DNA from: Megaustenia siamemsis
Lineage: Eukaryota > Mollusca > Gastropoda > Stylommatophora > Ariophantidae
Assembly (NCBI GenBank): GCA_032433765.1
Contig: JAVIAB010000025.1
Span: forward strand, 39,005,348-39,069,347
Length of the DNA stretch: 64,000 nt
Reading direction: 5' to 3'
This document shows, piece by piece, positions 57,535-64,000 of this stretch. Each line of letters starts with the position of its first letter. Positions within the stretch are counted from its first letter, which is position 1. The translations under genes and the position numbers were made by a program. The notes under the pieces are model-generated. The model was given only the letters and a program-made list of their open reading frames with translations. It did not search any database and was not told the DNA's origin.

Positions 57535-58297
57535 TGCCTTTAGTGGTATAGTTTAAGATCAATTTTTGCATTAAGTGGTATAGTTTAAGATCAATTTTTG
57601 CCTTTAGTGGTATAGTTTAAGATCTATTTTTGCCTTTAATGGTATAGTTTAAGACCTATTTTTGCATTTAGTGGTATAGAAAAAAAAAAGTAAAGTACTC
57701 CCATCACGCCAAGTGGCGTATAGGGAATATGGTTTTAGTGACCATACATTTTACAGACCTTCGGCACATAATTTTTTTGGGTAATGTGGTTGGTCTTACG
57801 CCCGTGTGCCGCTTTACTTTCCCAGAATAAAATCTGGTACCCATTAAAGGCTGGGTGAACCGGAAGCCGTTGGTTGGGATCGAACCCTACCTCTTGTCAT
57901 TTAGTGGTATAGTTTAAGATTTATTTTGCCTTTAATGGTATAGTTTAAGACATTTTTGCCTTTAATGGTATAGTTTAAGACCTATTTTTGCCTTTAGTGG
58001 AATAGTATAATACCTATTTTTGCCTTTAATGGTATAGTATAATACCTATTTTTGAATTTAGTGGTATGGTTTAAGATCAATTTTTGCCTTTAGTGGTATA
58101 GTTTAAGACTATTTTTTGCCTTTAGTGGTATAGTTTAAGATCAACTTTTGCCTTTAGTAGTATAGTTTAAGATCAATTTTTGCCTTTATTGGTATAGTTT
58201 AAGATCTATTTTTGCCTTTAATGGTATAGTTTAAGATCAATTTTTGCCTTTAGTGGTATAGTTTAAGATCAATTTTTGCCTTTAATGGTATAGTTTA
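57535..58297. repeat. 32-bp minisatellite (~17 copies), interrupted by a SINE
   Basis: Units of 32 bp: tttttgcctttagtggtata, then gtttaagatcaa. They occupy 57535-57679 and 57898-58297. The gap between is a SINE insertion with a TSD. It lies in the intron between two exons of the Gln-rich gene. Confidence 0.92.
57680..57897 (-). mobile_element. SINE-A, 5'-truncated, inserted in the 32-bp array
   Basis: On minus: gacaagaggtagggttcgat (B box retained, A box lost), ggtaccagattttattctgg, ggtcactaaaaccatattcc, and a poly-A/T tail at 57680. The 15-bp catttagtggtatag flanks it at 57665-57679 and 57898-57912, a clear TSD made from one array unit. Confidence 0.88.
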
Positions 58298-58319
58298 GAA
58301 GACATAATTATAGAAGATA

Positions 58320-58683
58320 TTGAATCTTCTTCTTAGCACTCACCCGTAAAGTGGGTGTGGATTATCGTGTCGCTAGTTTATAGCATATCAGCGCTAGCGG
58401 TATTCTTCGGTCTGACATACACCATCTTCAACGCCAGTAAATTTTACTAATTTTGTTTTACTACTCTCTTAGACTTTTAACTGCCAAGGGTTCCTTAAAC
58501 ATCTACAGAGTACAAACAGTACCTCCTGTGTTTGCTGTTAGAGCCCTAGACATCAAATGTCACTACCGAGAGATTAGGGAAGATTAAATCCACGAAGAAA
58601 CCACAGATTCAAAGTGAAAAATTCCCAGTGCCGGTGGCCTTCTTATTGACATCCTACCACTAAACCACCTAGTCCCCTCATCT
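58320..58683 (-). mobile_element. SINE-D, tRNA-headed, minus strand
   Basis: On minus the head is near 58683 (gggactaggtggtttagtgg, an A-box-like start), followed by a body with gaatctgtggtttcttcgtg and tctctcggtagtgacatttg. It ends in a TTC-type tail (tcttcttcttagcactcacc on plus, 58326). The same body, in minus orientation, is between the inverted-repeat arms of the 6.4-kb unit (30665-30825). Confidence 0.62.
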
Positions 58684-58743
58684 TGAAGCTAAAGTCTAAA
58701 GGTGACGGAAGAGTAATAAAGAGGAGACCAGTGAATGACGTAC

Positions 58744-58996
58744 CAGCTTTGGTTGGACTTGGTTTGAACATCCCTGACTGTAGTGGCTGCTGGGTGGGTT
58801 GGGAAACAGTGATTGTTGCCGGCGGCAGCTGCTGAGGTTGCACATGAGGCAATGGCTGGCACAGTTGTTGCTGTATAGTCTTGTCGGTGATTGAAGTCAG
58901 GGTTATGTGCTGGCCAGGTTGAACCAGAAGCGGACCAGTGCCAGGAGTTGAGGCTGATGTCAGATTGTTGTTTGGCCATGTAAGCCTGTCACTGGG
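58744..58996 (-). CDS. Gln/Pro/Thr-rich exon of an unrecognised protein (second of three)
   Basis: A 253-bp minus-strand exon with acceptor gatatttag and donor AAAGCTG/GTACGT. It is open for 84 codons from phase 0 and ends in phase 1. It reads PSDRLTWPNNNLTSAST, PGTGPLLVQPGQHITLT, TIQQQLCQPLPHVQPQQLPP, ATITVSQPTQQPLQSGMF and KPSPTKA. The composition (Gln, Pro, Thr and Ser runs with hydrophobics) is that of a transcription-factor or co-regulator activation region. Both neighbouring exons are phase-compatible. No domain is recognised. The alternative ATG frame here (MAKQQSDIS...) does not fit the neighbouring phases. Confidence 0.7.
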
Positions 58997-59709
58997 CTAA
59001 ATATCGTCACATTATTGGAATTACTTCCTGTCTGGCCATGGACAGTGCCTGTTACCTACATAGACAGATTTCAACTGTTTAGTTACTTTATATAAACAAA
59101 ACCTTTGCTCATTTAACCATAGATTATGCATGCCTGCTTGCGTTCGCCTGATGACTAAAGGAGTACACTCCTTCGTTATCCACCCTTAAAAGGACGTTAA
59201 GTGGGCGTGTCTGTGTTTGCAGTATAACTGTGATATTTGCGCTTTTCGGCCCAACACATCCTACTTCAGCACAACCCTAGATTATGCTTGCTTGTTTGTG
59301 TTCGCCTGATGACCCCACTCCCCCATACCTTCCTAGTTATTCCTCCTGGTGACCCCTGACTGTTGGATTTGATTCCTTTGATGTTGGATTTGTTTGTTTC
59401 CAAGTGCGTAGTAAAAGTACTACAGTTATGTAACAAGAGTGCAGTTTTTTTTTATAAACTTCACCAATTTTCAAGAAATTCATCCCCCCCCCCCCTTTTT
59501 TTCTCATGATAGGGAAAATTTTCTGTCATTGACGAGACATCAAAGAAATCTTTGTAACATGGGAAAGACAGCATAAAAGCTTTGTAGGAATCGAACATAT
59601 GGACTGAGCTGACGCTGTATGATCACAGTGTGAATAAACAAACATAATATCTCTGGTAGCCAGTGGTCAAATTCCAGGCTAAACATCAACCGCTAGTCAG
59701 TAAATTATT
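58997..59709. other. Intron with old dispersed repeats
   Basis: No ORF. tgcttgcgttcgcctgatga (about 59142) and tgtttgtgttcgcctgatga (about 59294) are diverged direct repeats, and a C-run/T-run lies at about 59484-59500. It forms part of the intron between the two Gln-rich exons at 58.7 and 62.4 kb. Confidence 0.45.
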
Positions 59710-60335
59710 CTATCTATCTATTGTTCTTTTGAGCCGAAGACAACACATAGGGCAGAACCACAATCTCAAAAACAGAAACCATGCGTGCCAAAATGGCACA
59801 TATTGCAGAGATCACTGCTTCTAAGATCTATGGCTGTTTCCATAACAATACTTTTTACAATGACAGCTTGTCAAGCCATCGATCAACCTCCTTAGTCGCC
59901 TCTTACAACATGCTTGGAAGGTCACAGTGTCACTATTCTTTACTCATAATGAGGCCTCGAATTATTACCGCATCCAATTTCCATGTCTTGTCTTGGGTCA
60001 TATCACTATCTATTGACCTTTTGAGCCGTAGCCGGCCCATGGGGTGTAGACCAAGATAATCCTCCTCTTATCTGAATTCCCATTCTAGCAGTTTTCAATT
60101 CTTTTAAAGATATTTTATCAAATCTCACCATTTGTCTCTGTTCTGTGCAAGCAGCTCTATCTCATTGAGGGAGCCGATTCCTGCTGCTCTTGCCTCTCTC
60201 ATCAATGTTCTTCTCAGTGTCTCTCTGGGTCTTCCTCTTTTCCTCTTACCTGTTGTTTCTGACATGAGGCTTGCTTTGCTATTTGGTTATTGTCTCTTCT
60301 CATCACTGCTCATATCACTGCTGTGTAGCAAATGT
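59710..60335 (-). mobile_element. LINE-F 3' end (minus), two pieces
   Basis: At 60008-60335 the minus strand reads RKRRGRPRETLRRTLMREAR, AAGIGSLNEIELLAQNRDKW and RDLIKYL stop, then the 3' UTR (ctcaaaaggtcaatagatag). This is the cleanest copy of the LINE-F C-terminus in the window. To its left, 59710-60000 is an older, diverged relative of 26826-27130 (gacagcttgtcaagcca, catcgatcaacctc). Confidence 0.72.
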
Positions 60336-60611
60336 TTTTTGCTACTATTTTTGGAACTGAAATGTAACATTTAGTCATAGTAATTTTTACGATAGAATCG
60401 TGAAAACGTGCCCCAGAGGTAGGAATCACAAACTAGGGTTAAAGCATAGGAAAACAAAGTACCTCCATTATGCCCTGCAAAAAAAAAAAAGGAAAGGGTC
60501 CCTCCCCTGCTAGGCACAAGGAATAATATTGTGTTAGCGACAATATTTGTCTATGACCATGGCACGCTTTCAGTTGATGTGGTTGGTATCATGTCAGGCA
60601 GCCATTATTTA

Positions 60612-60838
60612 CCAGAACTGGACTACCACGGACAAGGGGTAGGGTTCGATCCAACCGACGGCTCCGGGTTCACCCAGCCTTAAATGGGTACCGGATTTTT
60701 TCTGGGAAAGTAAAGCAGCACGGGCGTAATACCGACCACATTACCCCAAAAAATCATGTGCTGAAGGTCTGTAAAATATAGGGTCACTAATACCATATTT
60801 CCCTATACGCCACATAGCGTGACGGGGGGTACTTTACT
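60612..60838 (+). mobile_element. SINE-A, 5'-truncated, plus strand
   Basis: tagggttcgatccaaccgac (B box), aatgggtaccggattttttc, tgggaaagtaaagcagcacg, gggtcactaataccatattt, and a final tactttactttt tail. The A box is missing. Confidence 0.85.
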
Positions 60839-60844
60839 TTTACC

Positions 60845-60985
60845 CATTTTTAGAGCCTGGGTGAAGCCAGAGCCTTGTTGATCAAACAATAAAAAATATC
60901 TGCCACTTCTGGGGATCAAACCTGGACCCTTGTGACTAGGAAGTGAGCACACTAACCACTCAGCCATTGAGTCTCCTTATGCCCT
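60845..60985 (-). mobile_element. SINE-A head fragment, minus strand
   Basis: On minus: aatggctgagtggttagtgt (A box), tccaggtttgatccccagaa (B box), and a short body with ggctctggcttcaccc. It abuts the tail of the plus-strand SINE-A on its left, giving a tail-to-tail pair. Confidence 0.75.
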
Positions 60986-61310
60986 GTGGCTTACAGTAAG
61001 AATTGTGTTACTACACCTTCTCTTTTTTTTTTAAACAACCAAAACATCAATTTTGGAATAAATATAAGATACAAACATGAGCATATATGAGTACCGACCA
61101 CACACCCAGTACATCTTATGTCATAATGTTGCTCTTACCCCATCCTTCATGAAACAGATAAAGAGTAAAGTTCACATATCCAGGACTTGAATGTTGAAGA
61201 TGAAGGTACCAGAGATGTCTGAGGAGGCAAGTTGACCTGGAATAATGTTGACCTTACCATCCATACATGTGTTTTTGATCACAGAAAAATATGGGTACTA
61301 ATTACATTAT

Positions 61311-61587
61311 AGCCGCGGTGGCTGAATGGTTAGTGTGCTCGCTTCCTGGCCAGAAAGGTCCGGGTTCGATCCCAGCAGTGGCAGAATTTTTTTTCTTGGA
61401 CTAACAAGGCTCCGAGGTTCACCCAGCCTTTAAAAATTGGTACCAGAGATTTTCTGGGAAGTAAAGGCGGCCTGGTGTGATACCGACCACATCACTCAAG
61501 AATGTGCCGTGGTCATAGAAAAATATGGTCACTAACACCATATTTCCCCATACGCCCAGTAAGACATGGAGGGTACCTTTACTTTTT
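61311..61587 (+). mobile_element. SINE-A, full-length, with TSD
   Basis: The best-preserved copy: ggtggctgaatggttagtgt (A box), ggtccgggttcgatcccagc (B box), ttggtaccagagattttctg, gataccgaccacatcactca, ggtcactaacaccatatttc, tail cctttactttttt. taattacat(t/c)at flanks it at 61299-61310 and 61588-61599 (11 of 12 bases identical). RNA polymerase III promoter boxes are inferred from the tRNA resemblance. Confidence 0.9.
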
Positions 61588-61708
61588 TAATTACATCATA
61601 AGATTTGAAGTGCATCCTTTACTTACTTTTTTACATCGACACATACCGCATGGGTCTTATAAAATAAACATCAAATGGTATGGAGCAGCTAAACTAATAT
61701 AAAGACAA

Positions 61709-61743
61709 GACATCTACAACGTTTCAGCTAAAGCCTTCGTCAG
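61709..61743 (-). ncRNA. Hammerhead-like core near a retroelement 3' motif
   Basis: On minus: CTGACGA (61737-61743), an 11-nt hairpin-like stretch, GAAAC (61721-61725), then ACGTTGTAGATGTC. This fits the hammerhead core (CUGANGA, GAA) with a 5-bp stem III (two G-U pairs) ending in GUC. Stem II is weak (one bulge) and I could not build a convincing stem I, so self-cleavage is unproven. It may simply be the common CTGA.GAAGGC...GAAAC retroelement motif. Confidence 0.3.
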
Positions 61744-61877
61744 GTATAACAAACAACCTATACAAACTAAACACATAAATCCAAGCCAGAAAACACAACA
61801 CAGAGATAAAAATGAGGCATAATTTATGGAAGTAGGAATGTGTGTCTTGGAGGAGTTCATAGCGGTCACTAGTGTGG

Positions 61878-62048
61878 GAGTAACTCCAAACCTTTACTGA
61901 GGACAGATCTTTCATTCTCAGGTCAGTGTGGGTGGGGTAAACTCCAAACCTTTACTGAGGACAGATCTTTCATTCTCAGGTCAGTGTGGGAGTGGGGTAA
62001 ACTCCAAACCTTTACTGAGGACAGATCTTTCACTCTCAGGTCAGGGGG
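61878..62048. repeat. ~60-bp direct repeat, 3 copies
   Basis: Three units containing aactccaaacctttactgag, gacagatctttcattctcag and gtcagtgtggg, with small length changes. Confidence 0.88.
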
Positions 62049-62447
62049 TATACAGAAAACTAAGTAGGGGCCACTAAGACACAAATGTCACGTTTGGTCT
62101 TGCCCACAGATGTCATGGCAACTGACACAGAGGTCTCCCAGTACTGACTATAGACACAAAGATACATATTTCATAGACAAAAAGATGTTACCATGGATTG
62201 ATAATATCAGATGAAGATACCACAGACACAAATGTCAAAAATAGATACAGATGTCATCAAAGTTCTGCCCAAAGATTTTCTTTTGTGCTACCAAGGATCT
62301 GGGAATACACAGATTTGTAATACATAGACGCTGGCATCATCATCTGGTACTGAATACAGACGATAATTTGAACATAGACACAGATGTCATACATAACTAT
62401 TGAGGTTCTAAGCATAGACACACATCTTGACATCATCTCAGACATAC

Positions 62448-62579
62448 CATCTGGATTGTAGGACCACCCAGGCCAGTTGTGTCCAGACTTGACAATGTCA
62501 TCAAGTCATCTGTAAACACCATATTCTGTGACAACTGAGAAATTGGCGAGGAAGGCACAGTACCCAAAGTCAATGTTGG
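62448..62579 (-). CDS. Ser/Thr/Leu-rich exon of an unrecognised protein (first of three)
   Basis: A 132-bp minus-strand exon with a strong acceptor (aattttatcttttag) and donor (CAGATG/GTATGT). It is phase 0 at both ends, 44 codons, no stop: PTLTLGTVPSSPISQLSQNM, VFTDDLMTLSSLDTTGL, GGPTIQM. It joins in phase to the exon at 58744-58996. The acidic-hydrophobic DDLMTLSSLD stretch would suit an activation segment, but that is inference. The 5' exons lie beyond the repeat array on the right. Confidence 0.7.
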
Positions 62580-62629
62580 CTAAAAGATAAAATTAAAGCA
62601 TAATTACACAACTGACATGCCAGCAGTCA

Positions 62630-62800
62630 CAATAGCAAAAGAACAATAAATGTCACAAAGCCATGATAGCAACAAAAAAAATGTCAAAGTCATGATAGTA
62701 AAAGAACAAATGTCAAAGTCATGACAGTAAAAGAATAAATGTCAAAGTCATTATAGAAGATTACATGTCAAAACCATGACTGCTAAAGAGGAAGAAATAT
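62630..62800. repeat. Degenerate ~29-bp repeat, about 5 copies
   Basis: Units such as atgtcaaagtcatgatagta and aaagaacaa with heavy divergence. Confidence 0.7.
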
Positions 62801-63051
62801 CAAATTCAAATGAAATCTCAATTTTTATATCACCAATTGGCAGTTAATTCTATTCATTTTTGAGGATATCCTGTTGGTGTATAGATTTATAAGGCAATGT
62901 ACTTTGTGTACAGTCATTGATTTAAATGAACTGAATATATGGCTGATCTCATCCCCGGCACACATCAGCCCATCTGGCCTCTTCAATCATCACATTCCTT
63001 CAATAAAAATACCAAACATCCATCTCACTCCCACTCTCAAAATAAATAATC
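62801..63051. other. Unique spacer
   Basis: No gene seen. It leads into the 53-bp array at the right end. Confidence 0.4.
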
Positions 63052-63972
63052 CAACAAACTCTGTACACACCCATGATCTCCCCATCAATCTCACCCCACT
63101 CTCCCAACAAACTCTGTATACACCCATGATCTCCCCATCAATCTCACCCCACTCTCCAACAAACTCTGTATACACCCATGATCTCCCCATCAATCTCACC
63201 CCACTCTCCCAACAAACTCTGTATACACCCATGATCTCCCGATCAATCTCACCCCACTCTCCCAACAAACTCTGTATACACCCATGATCTCCCCATCTAT
63301 CTCACCCCACTCTCCCAACAAACTCTGTATACACCCATGATCTCCCCATCTATCTCACCCCACTCTCCCAACAACTCTGTATACACCCATGATCCCCATC
63401 TATCTCACCCCACTCTCCCAACAAACTCTGTATACACCCATGATCTCCTCATCCATCTCACCCCACTCTCCCAACAAACTCTGTATACACCCATGATCTC
63501 CCCATCCATCTCACCCCACTCTGCCAACAAACTCTGTATACACCATGATCTCCCCATCCATCTCACCCCACTCTCCCAACAAACTCTGCATACACCCATG
63601 ATCTCCTCATCCATCTCAACCCACTCTCCCAACAAACTCTGTATACACCCATGATCTCCTCATCCATCTCACCCCACTCTCCCAACAAACTCTGTATACA
63701 CCCATGATCTCCCCATCCATCTCACCCCACTCTGCCAACAAACTCTGCATACACCCACGATCTCCTCATCCATCTCACCCCACTCTCCCAACAAACTCTG
63801 TATACACCCATGATCTCCCCATCCATCTCACCCCACTCTCCCAACAAATAATCCAACAAACTCTATTTACACACCCATGATCTCCTCATCCATCTCAACC
63901 CATTCTCCAAACAAATTCTGTACACACCAATGATCTTCTCATCCATCTCACCCCACTCTCCCAACACACCCT
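63052..63972. repeat. 53-bp C-rich minisatellite (~17 copies)
   Basis: Units of 53 bp: ctctgtatacacccatgatc, tccccatccatctcacccca, ctctcccaacaaa. Occasional one-base losses shift the frame. ORFs here are by-products of the repeat. The array ends about 28 bp before the window edge. Confidence 0.93.
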
Positions 63973-64000
63973 GTAGACTTACAGCTCGACTAGGCTGGTT

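Noticed and set aside
58689..58979. MAKQQSDISLNSW... ORF with an ATG start in the exon at 58.7-59.0 kb
   Set aside because: It is an alternate frame. The other frame matches acceptor, donor and both neighbouring exon phases and has a more typical composition.
31332..62579. One gene joining the Gln-rich exons to the DCAF11-like exons
   Set aside because: The exon at 57099 exits in phase 0 while the DCAF11-like exon needs phase 1. The proteins are unlike, and the N gap lies between them. Unseen exons could bridge, but nothing supports it.

Overview
This is repeat-rich nuclear DNA from an animal. A lophotrochozoan, most likely a mollusc and perhaps a gastropod, fits best. The evidence is introns with GT-AG borders, several LINE families (including an I-group LINE with an RNase H domain), tRNA-headed SINEs with target-site duplications, and many long minisatellites. 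The species cannot be named from the sequence alone. Host coding sequence is sparse: about 0.5 kb of three consecutive, phase-compatible exons of an unrecognised Gln/Ser/Thr/Pro-rich protein at 57-62.6 kb (minus strand), and one 107-bp WD40 exon resembling DCAF11/WDR23 that occurs three times (31.3, 37.7 and 44.2 kb, minus strand).

Layout. 0-6.4 kb: short arrays and LINE scraps, then a 44-bp minisatellite split by two retro-insertions; one insertion carries an unrecognised cysteine- and N-glycosylation-rich reading frame. 6.4-9.3 kb: SINEs, LINE 3' ends and an AT-rich array. 9.9-12.4 kb: a 25-bp and a 53-bp minisatellite. 12.4-13.4 kb: a SINE split by a 5'-inverted (twin-primed) LINE with a clear 12-bp TSD. 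13.5-16.5 kb: an I-group LINE with an 887-codon open RT/RNase H frame. 16.5-24.2 kb: SINE, LINE fragments and 15-, 36-, 30- and 48-bp arrays. 24.5-26.6 kb: a decayed LINE. 25.9-44.35 kb: three tandem, nearly identical copies of a ~6.4-kb unit, each with the DCAF11-like exon. 44.35-55.31 kb: a 61-bp array, then a 9.6-kb 44-bp minisatellite with ~3.16-kb higher-order structure, ending at a 100-N assembly gap. 55.4-64 kb: more minisatellites, SINEs and the exons of the Gln-rich gene.

How the pieces relate. Several minisatellites can be traced to dispersed elements. The 38-bp repeat is the last codons plus stop codon of a LINE ORF, and the 53-bp repeat matches a dispersed element that is also inside the 6.4-kb unit. 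The triplicated unit joins the middle of a LINE to the 44-bp array. Comparing the flanks of copy C with those of A and B gives a plausible order of events: one copy with its native flank, then tandem amplification of a version with an internal deletion. The very high similarity of the copies and the nearby gap leave an assembly artefact open. Long open frames inside arrays whose unit is a multiple of 3, and three-unit frames in the others, are by-products of repetition and are not annotated as genes. I saw no convincing new defence, CRISPR or operon-like system.
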